DNA from: Thermaurantiacus tibetensis
GTDB taxonomy: Bacteria; Pseudomonadota; Alphaproteobacteria; Sphingomonadales; Sphingomonadaceae
Assembly: GCF_015354055.1 (NCBI RefSeq)
Contig: NZ_JACHTM010000005.1
Span: forward strand, 1 to 64,000
Length of the DNA: 64,000 nucleotides
Direction of reading: 5' to 3'
The notes beneath the pieces were generated by a model. The model did not search any database and was not told where the DNA came from. It was given only the letters and a program-made list of their open reading frames with translations. Position numbers and translations under genes: made by a program. This document shows, piece after piece, positions 17,774 to 26,280 of the stretch; within the stretch, counting starts at the first letter, position 1, and the number at the start of each line of letters is the position of its first letter.

Positions 17774-18007
17774 GCAAATTGACCCTTCCCGATTTGATTG
17801 AACAGAGTATTGCCGCAGACCAAGTTCAAGACCTGGGCCGTTTGCGCTTCGGCCTGACCTTGGGCGGCCTGGAGTCTTAAACGGATCTGACAGGCCTGAA
17901 AACCGGCAGGGGCCTCGGCGCCGGGAGTCTGTTCCCGTCCGCGTTCCCAGGGGGTTGCAACGATCACATCCGCGCCAAACCGCACCGCATGGCCTGCCGC
18001 CACCGCG

Positions 18008-18805
18008 ATGATCGCAGCGCCGCTGGCAGGAGCCTCCGCCTCCGCGCAGGACGCCGGCCGTCTGCGGCGCCTCGAGGCGCTGGAAGCCCGGGGCCGCCAG
18101 CTCGAGGCGCATAACAGGGAACGCGAGGACGCGCAGGCCAAGGTGGCGGACGCCCTTCCGGTCGATGCAAACGGCGACCCGATCACGCCGGCGGTGATGG
18201 TGAAGTCAGGCCTCGCGCCCACGATCGGCGACGCGGAGGGCAACTTCACCTTCAAGCCGCACCGCGTGATCGACTTCGACGTCGGCGCGTACATCGAGGG
18301 CGACACCGCCTTCACCTTTCTCGGCGGCACCAGTGTCCGCCGTGGCCGAGTCGGGCTCGAGGGCACCGCCTTCCGCCAGTTCGCGTGGCGCGTCGAGGCG
18401 GCCTTCAACTGGTATTTGACCTCGAACATCAAGATGCTGCTCGACTGGGTCCGCTTCTCGGCCGTCAACACGCCGATGGACGCCGGCGGCATCACCAGGG
18501 GCGGATGCGCTCGCCGGAAGTTTCCCCATCGACGTCCGAGCGTCTGGGGGCGGGCGCGAAGGGCCGGGGCTGCTGCCCCGGTCCTTGTTCCTTCCCCCCA
18601 TGCCGGGCGGGACAGGGGGAGAGGGCGGGGCCTGCTCAACCCTCGACCGGCTCGTCCCCGTCAAGGTTCCCGGCCGCGCCCCTGCGCCGGCTGCCCGAGG
18701 CGCCCGTGGGCGTCGCCGGGACGACCGGATCGGGAGGGGTCGCGCAGCACCGCGGCGACCTTGGAGTCGAGGTTGTCGCCGCCGGCGACATGGCACAGGG
18801 TCTGA
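18008..18805 (+). pseudogene. Decayed phosphate-selective porin (OprO/OprP-like)
   Basis: The frame starts with a short hydrophobic leader ending ASASAQ. A coiled-coil segment (RRLEALEARGRQLEAHNRER) and a barrel start (FKPHRVIDFDVGAYIEGD, then RRGRVGLEGTAFRQFAWRVEA) follow, as in OprO/OprP porins. At about residue 138 it jumps straight to the C-terminal style strand FNWYLTSNIKMLLDWVRFS, so roughly 200 residues of barrel are missing in frame. After residue 160 the reading turns into non-protein sequence with no barrel end. The usual signal start is also unclear. The product cannot form a porin. Location opposite pstS, behind Pho boxes, fits a former Pho-regulon gene. Confidence 0.7.
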
Positions 18806-20118
18806 AGCGCCCGCTCGCGCTTCGCGCACGTGGGCAGCAGATCGGGAAGGCTGGCCAGCGCTGCCGCAGGATCGAACTCGACGGGGAGCGTCTGGTCGCG
18901 AATCAGCGCGGCAAGGGCCTTGGCGCCGAGGAACGCGACGGGTGCGGTCGTCTCGAGGATCGTGTCGGCGCGCTCCAGCCGGTCGCGGCGGACCGCGCCG
19001 CGGGCATCGGCAACCATGACGAGCATGCGCGCCACGGCGGCCGGGTAGCCGCCCCCGGAGCGCCGCTCGATCGCCCGCTCGACGAGCGGGAGCGCGCGGA
19101 TTTCCTCCGGGTCGAGCCGGGTCCGCTCGAAGGCATGGCGCTGACCGGCCCACTTGGCGAAGGGCGTGCTCCAGAGCGCGTAGAAGCTGAACGCGGCGAG
19201 GGTGTCGCGCCAGCCGTGCCACGGAATCGATGAGGAGGGTTGCGCCCTCGGTCCAGACCTCCTCGAGCCTGCGGAACGGGTTGTCGGGCGCCGCCGGGGC
19301 GCGAGACGCGGCAACGGCAGGCGCGGGCAGGGCGGAGGCGGCAGCCAGCGGCCCCGGCGGCCCGAACACCGAACGGCTGATCCGCCCCGGGTGCAGTTGG
19401 CGCATCGCCTTGGCGAACTGGGGCGTGACCATGGAGCGCACGACCGGACGCCAGGGCAGCTCGTCGAGCTCCACGCCGAGTTCGGAGAAGCGGCTCAAGG
19501 CCGCGAAGGGGGGCGCCTCGTCCTTCTGGCCGTCGTCGATCGCATGCACGTCGGCGAGCGTGTGCTCGACGAAGCTTACCGCGAACCGGGTCGAGTCCCC
19601 CTCGCCCCCGACTGATTCGATCATCATCTCGTCGAGCCCGGAGGCAAGTGTCTCGATCATGCCAAAGACCGAGGTGAGCTCGCGGTGCTCGCGCGTCGCG
19701 GCCGAGGCGGAGACGAAGATGCCGGGGTGGCCGACCTTGTCGTGGACCGGCAGATGATCCGCCGGCCACACACCTTGATCTCGCGCTCGTCGGCATGGGT
19801 TTCGGGGATCCAGTTGCGCGCCTGCTGCGGCCGCGTGATGTTGTCGCCGCGGCTCGCGAAGACGATGCTGGGCGCGCGGATGGCCTTGAGGTCGGGCTGG
19901 CGGCCACGCGGGAGCCGCGCGTCGTAGCGGGCGAGGCGACAGCTCCTCGACGATCCGGCGCATCTCCTCGCCGGCGAGGAACTGGTGGGCGCCCCACCAT
20001 TTCTCGGACGCGAGGAAGCGCGCGGGCGGCAGGCGCGTCGATCTCCTTCCACATGTCGAAATAGTTCCCGAGGAAGGTCCGCAGGGCGGACCCCTCCGGC
20101 TGGATGGGCAGCAGCGCG
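18661..20118 (-). pseudogene. DUF3141-family protein, truncated and frameshifted
   Basis: Pieces of one protein follow each other on the minus strand in changing frames: ALRTFLGNYFDMWKEID, then KWWGAHQFLAGEEMRRIVEE, then IRAPSIVFASRGDNITRPQQ, then VGHPGIFVSASAATREHREL through PAAPDNPFRRLEEVWTEGA, and finally a C-terminal piece with RRDRLERADTILE ending at 18661. These match, in order, the C-terminal two thirds of DUF3141 proteins, which as I recall are about 750 aa and often sit beside the phosphotransacylase/acetate kinase/fabI cluster. At least four frame changes (about 20.04, 19.95, 19.75 and 19.2 kb) and a missing 5' third make it non-functional. It begins directly after ackA on the same strand. 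Confidence 0.7.
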
Positions 20119-20143
20119 GGACAGGCCCCGGGCGTGGACCCGT

Positions 20144-21355
20144 TTACCGGGCGGCCGCGGCGATGGTGCCGGGTGCGACCACCCGGAGCGCATGGCGCGC
20201 GATCATGGCTTCCTCGTCGGTGGGCACCTTGAGCAGCCGGATCCGGCTCGACGGCATGGAGAAGACGGCGGCACCGGCAGCGTTGGCGGCCTCGTCGAGC
20301 TCCGCGCCGAGGAAGGCGAGGCGCCGGGCGATGCCGGCGCGGACGGGCGCGCTGTTCTCGCCGATGCCCGCCGTGAAGACGAGGGCGTCGAGGCCTTCGA
20401 GCACCACGGCAAGATCGCCTGCCGCGCGCGCGGCGCGGTCGATGAACATGTCGATCGCGAAGCGGGCGGCCGGGTCGTCCGAGGCGGCGAGCGTGCGCAT
20501 GTCGTTCGAGATGCCGGAGACCCCGAGCAGGCCCGACTGCTCGTAGAGAAGCTCCGCAATGGCGTCCCAGCCGAGCTTCTCGACCTGGGCGAGGTAGAGG
20601 AGCACGCCCGGGTCGATCGTGCCGCAGCGGGTGCCCATGACGAGGCCGTCGAGCGCGGTGAAGCCCATGGTGGAGGCCACCGAGCGGCCGCCGGCGAGCG
20701 CGGCCATGGACGCGCCATTGCCAAGGTGGGCGACGATCACGCGTCCGGCGTGAACCTCGGGGTGGTCGCGCTGCAGCCGCGCGGCTACCGACTCGTAGGA
20801 AAGCCCGTGGAAGCCGTAGCGGCGGACGCCCGCGTCGAAGAAGCGGCGGGGCAGCGCGAAGGCCTGCTGCAGCGCCGAATGGCCGCGGTGGAAGGCCGTG
20901 TCGAAGCAGGCGACCTGCACGGCTTCCGGAAAGGCGCCGAGCGCGGCGCGCACGCCGGCGAGGTTGTGCGGCTGGTGAAGGGGGGCGAGGGGCACGAGCC
21001 GCTCGAGATCGGCGAGGAGGGCGTCGTCGATGACGGCGGGTGCCGCATGGTCCGGGCCGCCGTGGACGATCCGGTGGCCGACGGCGGCGAGCGAAGCCCC
21101 GGGTCGCACCTTCTCGAGCCAGGCGAGGACGCGGGCGAGCGCTGCTGCATGGTCGGGGATGCCCTCCTCGGGCGCCGTGTCGGTGGCCCCGCCGCCATCT
21201 GCCGCCCTGGCCTGGAACCGTGCTGTCCCGCCGATCGCCTCCACCTGGCCGGAGGCTAGCCGCACCGGTTCCGCCTCCGCTCCATCGGCCGCCTCGAACA
21301 GCGCGAACTTGACCGAGGAAGAGCCGGCGTTGAGGGTGAGGACGAGGGTCGGCAT
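20144..21355 (-). CDS. ackA: Acetate (or propionate/butyrate) kinase
   Basis: A 403-residue ASKHA-fold kinase interconverting acetyl-phosphate + ADP and acetate + ATP. Signatures are LTLNAGSSSVKFALFE at the N-terminus, GNGASMAALAGGRSVASTMG and MGTRCGTIDPGVL in the middle, and FTAGIGENSAPVR near the C-terminus. Its start overlaps the stop of the phosphotransacylase gene (TGATG), so the two are translationally coupled and form an acyl-CoA to carboxylate pathway. Acyl-chain preference cannot be fixed from sequence. Confidence 0.95.
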   Translation of the reverse strand: MPTLVLTLNAGSSSVKFALFEAADGAEAEPVRLASGQVEAIGGTARFQARAADGGGATDTAPEEGIPDHAAALARVLAWLEKVRPGASLAAVGHRIVHGGPDHAAPAVIDDALLADLERLVPLAPLHQPHNLAGVRAALGAFPEAVQVACFDTAFHRGHSALQQAFALPRRFFDAGVRRYGFHGLSYESVAARLQRDHPEVHAGRVIVAHLGNGASMAALAGGRSVASTMGFTALDGLVMGTRCGTIDPGVLLYLAQVEKLGWDAIAELLYEQSGLLGVSGISNDMRTLAASDDPAARFAIDMFIDRAARAAGDLAVVLEGLDALVFTAGIGENSAPVRAGIARRLAFLGAELDEAANAAGAAVFSMPSSRIRLLKVPTDEEAMIARHALRVVAPGTIAAAAR

Positions 21356-22851
21356 CAGCGGGCAGCTCCGGCGGTAGCGGGCGCGTCGGCGGCCGAAGGC
21401 GGGATGGCGGCGGCCGGAGGCGGGATGGCGGCGGCCGGAGGCGGGATGGGGGCGGCGGGGTCCGCGGCAAGCGCCCGGCCAGTCCGCTTCCAGTGCTGGG
21501 AGAGCTGGGTGACCGCCGCCGAGGCGAGCCTTGCCCGGTCGTTGCCGGCGCGGCTGGTCAGCATGACGGGCGCCTCCGCGCCGAGGACGACTCCGGCAGC
21601 TTCCGCCTTGGCCACGAAGGTGAGCTCCCTGGCCAGCACGGTCCCGGCCTCGAGGTTGGGTACGACGAGCACGTCGGCGCAGCCCGCCACCAGCGAGGTG
21701 ATGCCCTTGGTCCGCGCGGCGGTCACGTCCATGGCGTTGTCCATGGCGAGCGGGCCGTCACCGACCCCGCCGCGGATCTGGCCCCGCTCGGCCGTCCTGG
21801 AGAGGACCGCGGCATCGCGCGTGGAGGGGATGGCGGGGTTCACCGTCTCGACTGCCGACAGGATGCCGACGCGTGGCGTCTCCACTCCGCAGGCCCGGGC
21901 AAGCTCGATCGCGTTCTGGACGATGTCCACCTTGGTCACGAGGTCCGGGCTGATGTTGATGGCGGCATCGGTGATGAAGCGCGGTTCCTCAAGCTTGGGC
22001 ACGTCCATGACGAAGACGGGCGTGATGCGCCGCTCGCCCCTGAGACCGCCCTCGCGCCGCACCACGGCTGCGAGAAGTTCGTCGGAATGGAGCGCGCCCT
22101 TCATGATCGCATCCGCTTGGGCCTCGTTCACCATGGCGGCGGCCAGCTGCGCGGCGGCGGCGTGCGAGGGCGCCGCCTCGACGGGAAGGCCGGCCACATC
22201 TTTGCCGAGCTCGGCCGCTGCCCGCGCGATCGCGGCCCGGTCGCCCGACAGCACCGGCGCGATCAGCCCCCGCTCGCGCGCGAGGAGCGCGCCGCCGGGC
22301 GCATTCGCGTCCTCTGGTGCAGCGACCGCCGTCACCAGCGGCGGCAGGGTGGCCGCCAGCGCCTTGAGCGGCGTGAACTGGTCGACTTCGTCGAGGATGA
22401 GCCTGGGAAGCACGCGGGCGTCCACCGTCTCGCGTTCGACTAGCACCTCGACTTCGGCCTCGCCGGTGCACAGCGGCGCGCCGTCGTCCGCGCACGCGAC
22501 GACAGGGGCGAAGCGGGCAACCGGCCGCTCGCACGTCTCGATGCACCGGACACGCACGCGCAGCCTTTCGCCTACGGCCGCACGCCCATGGAACGCGAGG
22601 GTCTGCGCCCGGTCGTAGGTTCCGGGACCGGGAAGACGGTTTCTGAGGGCCGCCGCGACGAGCGAGGCGATCCACACGGAGGGCGCGACGACGCCGTCGG
22701 TTTCGCCCGGGCGGTCGGGCAGCATCCGCGGGTTGCGGTTGCCCGACACGTGAGGGAAGAGCTGCAGGTCGCGCTCGGCCACGACCCGCTCGAAGCTGGC
22801 GTCGGCACCGACCGCGAGTTCGTCCCGGGTCACGTTGGTGATGCGCGCCAT
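21355..22851 (-). CDS. Bifunctional MaoC-like/phosphate acyltransferase
   Basis: A 498-residue fusion. Residues about 10-145 form a hotdog-type MaoC/enoyl-CoA hydratase-like domain (QLFPHVSGNRNPRMLPDRP). Residues about 165-465 are a phosphate acetyl/butyryltransferase with AMVNEAQADAIMKGALHSDE and GPLAMDNAMDVTAARTKGI. It should make acyl-phosphate from acyl-CoA for the kinase at 20144. The start at 22851 follows the fabI stop by 11 bp; the frame is open far upstream but only as a shadow of fabI. The C-terminal tail has three copies of a PPPAAAI-type heptad, encoded by a 21-bp tandem repeat, not expected in the family. Confidence 0.9.
   Translation of the reverse strand: MARITNVTRDELAVGADASFERVVAERDLQLFPHVSGNRNPRMLPDRPGETDGVVAPSVWIASLVAAALRNRLPGPGTYDRAQTLAFHGRAAVGERLRVRVRCIETCERPVARFAPVVACADDGAPLCTGEAEVEVLVERETVDARVLPRLILDEVDQFTPLKALAATLPPLVTAVAAPEDANAPGGALLARERGLIAPVLSGDRAAIARAAAELGKDVAGLPVEAAPSHAAAAQLAAAMVNEAQADAIMKGALHSDELLAAVVRREGGLRGERRITPVFVMDVPKLEEPRFITDAAINISPDLVTKVDIVQNAIELARACGVETPRVGILSAVETVNPAIPSTRDAAVLSRTAERGQIRGGVGDGPLAMDNAMDVTAARTKGITSLVAGCADVLVVPNLEAGTVLARELTFVAKAEAAGVVLGAEAPVMLTSRAGNDRARLASAAVTQLSQHWKRTGRALAADPAAPIPPPAAAIPPPAAAIPPSAADAPATAGAAR
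21399..21450. repeat. 21-bp tandem repeat coding for the Pta tail
   Basis: The unit GCGGGATGGCGGCGGCCGGA plus one G occurs about 2.5 times in a row. On the minus strand it is in frame and encodes a repeated P/A-rich heptapeptide near the protein's C-terminus. It is likely prone to expansion and contraction. Confidence 0.8.
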
Positions 22852-22862
22852 CCGGTCCGCCT

Positions 22863-23615
22863 TCAGCCGATGATCCCGAGACCCGCGTCGATCGGAATCA
22901 CCGCCCCGGTGATCGCTCCGCCGCCCGGGCCGGCGAGGAACAGCGCGGTGGCGCCGCATTCGTCGAGCGTGGCCAGGCGTCGCAGGGGGGCACGGCTCCG
23001 GGCGTCGTCGAGCATCGCGTCGAATGCGGCGATGCCGCTCGCCGCGCGGGTGGGCATCGGCCCGGGCGAGATGGCGTTGACCCGGATGCCCCGCGCGCCG
23101 AGTTCGGAGGCAAGTTCGCGGACCGTTGCCTCGAGCGCGGCCTTGACCGGGCCCATGAGGTTGTAGGTGGAGACGACCCGTCGTGCGCCCTCGAAGCTGA
23201 CGGTGAGGCACAGCCCGCCGGCAGCCATCAGCGGCTCGGCGGCGCGCACGAGGCGGATGAAGCTGTGGACCGAGATGTCCATGGCGGTCGCGAAGCCTTC
23301 GGCCGAGCAGTCGACCACGCGCCCGTGAAGGTCGTCGCGCGGCGCGAAGGCGACCGCGTGGATGAGCGCCTCGAGCCCGCCCCAGCGCTCCGCGAGGGCC
23401 GCGAAGAGCGCCGCCTGCTGGTCGGCCGCGCGCACGTCCAAGGGGAGGATGAGGTCGGCGCCGAGCTCTTCGGCAAGCGGACGGACATGCGGCTCGGCGC
23501 GCTCGCTCTGGAAGGTGATGGCAAGACGCCAGCCGGCCCCGGCGAGGGCGCGCGCGATCCCCCAGGCAATCGAGTCGGCGTTGGCGATTCCGACGACGAG
23601 GGCACGCGCGGCCAT
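22863..23615 (-). CDS. fabI: FabI-type enoyl-ACP reductase (variant active site)
   Basis: A 250-residue short-chain dehydrogenase of the FabI group, reducing enoyl-ACP with NAD(P)H. The nucleotide motif is VVGIANADSIAWGIARAL, and the Tyr151-x6-Lys158 pair lies in STYNLMGPVKAALEA. The first FabI tyrosine (Tyr146 of E. coli, in SYLGAER) is replaced by Phe141 (SFEGARR), so this may be a secondary FabI or act on other acyl thioesters. It is the first gene of the fabI-pta-ackA operon rather than part of the fabF/acpP cluster at 62 kb, which supports a specialised role. Confidence 0.85.
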   Translation of the reverse strand: MAARALVVGIANADSIAWGIARALAGAGWRLAITFQSERAEPHVRPLAEELGADLILPLDVRAADQQAALFAALAERWGGLEALIHAVAFAPRDDLHGRVVDCSAEGFATAMDISVHSFIRLVRAAEPLMAAGGLCLTVSFEGARRVVSTYNLMGPVKAALEATVRELASELGARGIRVNAISPGPMPTRAASGIAAFDAMLDDARSRAPLRRLATLDECGATALFLAGPGGGAITGAVIPIDAGLGIIG

Positions 23616-23737
23616 GAGACCCCGGCAAGGATCGACCAGCGGCTCCTAGGCCGGAATCGTTGCAGCGGCGTGAAGAGCCGGTGGCACGGCCCGGATCTCT
23701 CGCTGGCTCCAGCGCGGGCGCCGGGCCCGCCGCCGCG

Positions 23738-23771
23738 TGCCGGACGGGCGGCCGGCGCCCTCCGTCCGGCA
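23738..23771. terminator. Strong hairpin downstream of the PEPxxWA-CTERM gene
   Basis: TGCCGGACGG and CCGTCCGGCA form a perfect 10-bp stem with a 14-base loop, 5 bp beyond the stop of the gene ending at 23777. No T-run follows on the minus strand, so it may be a Rho-assisted terminator or mRNA-stabilising structure. Confidence 0.4.
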
Positions 23772-23776
23772 GCCGG

Positions 23777-24664
23777 TCAGGCGAGGAGTGCGGCCCGGCG
23801 GCGGCGCATGGCGCCGCCGACGAGACCGAAGCCGGCAATCAGCATCGCCCAGGTGGCAGGCTCGGGGATGACGCCGCCGGTCACCTCGAAGTTGAACGAG
23901 GACGTGACGCCCCCGATCGTCCAGGTGACGTTGTCGACCGCGCCAGTGAAGTTGCCCACCCAGCCGCTGCCGACCCCGGCCGAGAAGCCGACGATCGCGG
24001 CGTTCGGGAAGTTGGCGCCAAGCCAGGACTGCCAGGTGCCGAACGGGATGTAGGGGGAACCGAAGCCCATGGGATCGGCCTCGAAGCCGAAGACGCCGAA
24101 GGTCCAGAGCTTCGTCGCGCTCGTCACCGTGTCGGTCACCCACTGGTCGGTGAGCGTCGGAAGCGCGTTGTAGGCACGCTCGAAGACGAGGCCGAACCGG
24201 TCGCCCGGGGTGAGCGGGTTGCCGTCGCGGTCGACGAGCACGCGGATCACCGGGTGCTGGACGGCCGGGTTGGTGCTGGTGCCGTCACGATACCAGTCGA
24301 GGCCGAAGCCCGAGAGCGCGGAGAAGGCGCCGAGCGTGCCGGCCGCGAAGAAGTTGCCCCCGAGATTGACCGCATTGGCCAGGAACTCGATGTCGGCCTT
24401 GGCGGCGCCGCTCGGGCTCGCGAAGGCGACCGAGCCATTGCCCGAGCGTGGCTTGGCAGTCGAGATGCCGACAGTGCCATTGTTGCGGACATTGTTGTAG
24501 TACCAGCCGGTGGCGCCGACCGCCTGCCCCTGGTTCGTCGGGCCGGGGTTGGCGAAGGCATCGCCCGGTGCCGGGTTGTTCGCGAACACGGTGGTGCTGG
24601 CCGCTGCCGGCGTGCCCGCGAACAGGGCGGCAAGGGCAAGGCTTGCAAGTTTCGTGCGCTGCAT
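23777..24664 (-). CDS. PEPxxWA-CTERM exported protein of unknown function
   Basis: A 295-residue secreted protein. The N-terminal signal peptide (ALAALFAGTPAAAST) is followed by a Gly/Asn-rich, beta-type domain with PRSGNGSVAFASPSGAAKAD. The C-terminus is PEPATWAMLIAGFGLVGGAM followed by RRRRA: a PEP motif, a membrane helix and an arginine cluster. This is the PEPxxWA variant of the exosortase sorting signal, found mostly in Sphingomonadales and relatives. The protein is expected to be processed by an exosortase at the envelope, often in organisms making exopolysaccharide; no exosortase gene lies in this window. The start has AGGAGAGG upstream. It is monocistronic. Confidence 0.85.
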   Translation of the reverse strand: MQRTKLASLALAALFAGTPAAASTTVFANNPAPGDAFANPGPTNQGQAVGATGWYYNNVRNNGTVGISTAKPRSGNGSVAFASPSGAAKADIEFLANAVNLGGNFFAAGTLGAFSALSGFGLDWYRDGTSTNPAVQHPVIRVLVDRDGNPLTPGDRFGLVFERAYNALPTLTDQWVTDTVTSATKLWTFGVFGFEADPMGFGSPYIPFGTWQSWLGANFPNAAIVGFSAGVGSGWVGNFTGAVDNVTWTIGGVTSSFNFEVTGGVIPEPATWAMLIAGFGLVGGAMRRRRAALLA

Positions 24665-25202
24665 GGTTCCTCTCCTGTTACAGGGGCCGCATCGCCCGAT
24701 GACGACCCGCGCCCCAATTCCCCTGAACAGTTTCCGGTCGGTCAGACGTTCTGCCCGGACAGGCCCGGAACCGGTACCTTGAGGGAGCCGCTTGGTGCAA
24801 GTTGATTAACTATCTTTGACAGGCAGTTAAGTGTGTTTTCGATTCGACGTTCATGGGGCGCCTCGGCGCTGGCCAAGACTTGCCCCTGATGTGCGGGGTG
24901 TCCGCTGCCGCGCGCGCGAGGCGAGACTGCGACGCAGGCGCTTCAGCAAGGCCTGGTGCGCTTGTGCCAAGGAGAATTGCCGGCGGCACCGGTTACAGGC
25001 CTGGCCAAGCAGCTGTTCGGGACCGCTTCGCAGAAGAGCGTCCACCCGTCAAAGACCCGCCGAAGCAGCAACTTCAGCGAACGTCGCCTCATACCAGGTC
25101 CCGCAGGCTTTACCCTTGGATGGGGGCTTTCGATCGAGGTGCTGACATGACGCGGGGCTGCGAGCTGTGGGAGGTTTGCGATGGTGGCGTCGCGGCTCAC
25201 CC
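24665..25202. other. Intergenic region without a recognisable gene
   Basis: About 540 bp containing the upstream region of the PEPxxWA-CTERM gene (to about 24840) and then a stretch with no identifiable protein on either strand. The stretch from 24850 on leads directly into IS remnants and is probably eroded insertion or flanking DNA. Confidence 0.4.
24806..24830. promoter_or_regulatory. Inverted repeat TTAACT-N13-AGTTAA
   Basis: Two perfect 6-bp half-sites with centres 19 bp apart (about two helical turns), in an AT-rich patch about 150 bp upstream of the PEPxxWA-CTERM gene. The layout suits a dimeric transcription factor. TTGACA (24816-24821) on the plus strand lies inside the spacer. Confidence 0.45.
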
Positions 25203-25421
25203 GAGGATGCCGAAGGCTCTGGACTTCAGGACCTGGCGCGCAGGAGCAGGGACAGTCCGCTCATGCGGCCGCTGGCAGTGGCCTCCGTTCATGATGGCGT
25301 GTCGCGCGCCGAGGCGGCGCGGAGTTGCGGGGTCGGGCTGCAGATGGTTTGGCACCGTACGTCTCGCTCGAACGCCACGGGCCCGGACGGCCTCATGAAC
25401 CGCGCAACCGACCTGGGGTCC
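25203..25421 (+). pseudogene. IS630-family transposase N-terminal remnant
   Basis: The frame reads LQDLARRSRDSPLMRPLAVA, then SVHDGVSRAEAARSCGVGLQ and RSNATGPDGLMN. This is the helix-turn-helix part of IS630-type transposases (LARRSRD...LALA.YDG.SR.EAAR..GV..Q...DWV.RFN..GPDGL). The DWV.RF part is corrupted (WHRTSRSNA), and the DDE domain is entirely missing because the IS5-type remnant begins at 25423. Non-functional fragment. Confidence 0.75.
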
Positions 25422-25422
25422 A

Positions 25423-26020
25423 GACTTTCCCGGAGGCGGAAGACGATGGCGGCGGGGAGCTTGTGGCTGAGAAGGCAGTTCTGACGAGCCCGTCATGGCG
25501 AGTGGCGATGCGGCGGACCCGAAGGGCGACGAAGCCCATTCCGTCAGGCGGCAGAGCATGACGTGGACGCGACCCCGGTGCTTGTCGCCGCGTGCGTCAC
25601 GCGGGAAGGGCCGCCTTTGATCGCGTGCGCCGAGGATTGCCGTGACTGCTCCCTGCCCGTGCAGGGTGTCGTGGATGCGATTGGCGCTGTCGCCCCGGTC
25701 GACGTGTCCCCCTTCATGCCGATCGTCGCGCCATGGGCAGGCTCACGCCCCGGATGTCGGAGCGGTTGCCCGCAGTGAGGGGGAGACCGAGCGCCCGCCC
25801 GCGCACAGCGGGGAGCGCGCGGAGTGTCGCCGTCCCGCCACCAGGCGAGACGCCCGTGGCTTGGGCTCGAGTCCCCCTTTGGCGCCCCCCGGGAGACCGA
25901 TGGCCCTTGATGTCGCTGCTGTCGATCTGGGCCGTCTCGGCGATCCACCCATCTTCGCTCAGCGCCGGAGGATCCGAGTCCGGATGCCTCCGCGGCTCCA
26001 GCGGTTCCACCGATGAGGGA
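25423..26020 (-). pseudogene. IS5-family transposase remnant, middle and C-terminal part
   Basis: Reading down the minus strand in several frames gives PHRWNRWSRGGIRTRI, AQIDSSDIKGHRSPGG (first catalytic Asp), ALGLPLTAGNRSDIRG, VDRGDSANRIHDTLHGQG (second Asp), RVHVMLCRLTEW (the position of the catalytic Glu carries Val) and RRIATRHDGLVRTAFSA. This is the order of an IS5-group DDE transposase. At least three frameshifts and loss of the Glu show that it is dead. Its 3' end directly abuts the IS630 fragment. Confidence 0.75.
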
Positions 26021-26106
26021 CCGTGGTCGGCGGGCGAGGCTCGGGCGGCCATCGGCCCAGCGCGTGGCAAACAGGGCATTTTCGAAAGGGGGCCAAGGGG
26101 ATCCGC

Positions 26107-26280
26107 TGCGACTGGGCGGAATTGGCGTGGCGGCGCATTGAGCCCCTGTTGCCGAACAAGCGGTCCAGGCCTTCACGGGTGGATGATCGCCGGGCATCAA
26201 AGCGCATCTCCCGGGTGCTGCGCTCAGGCTCACCTTTGCTCGACCTGTCGAACGGCCAGAGTCCTCGCACCTGCCGCCAT
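26107..26280 (+). pseudogene. IS5-family transposase N-terminal remnant, opposite orientation
   Basis: The plus strand encodes CDWAELAWRRIEPLLPNKRS, then RVDDRRASKRISRVLRSGSP and LLDLSNGQSPRTCRH. This corresponds to the IS5 N-terminal pattern (LTD.EW..IEPLLP...RGVPRVDDRRVLNGI.WVLRSGAPWRDLPERYGPRTTC). It stops where the minus-strand remnant (25423-26020) takes up the protein. Either it is a separate copy or the front piece of that copy was inverted. Confidence 0.7.
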
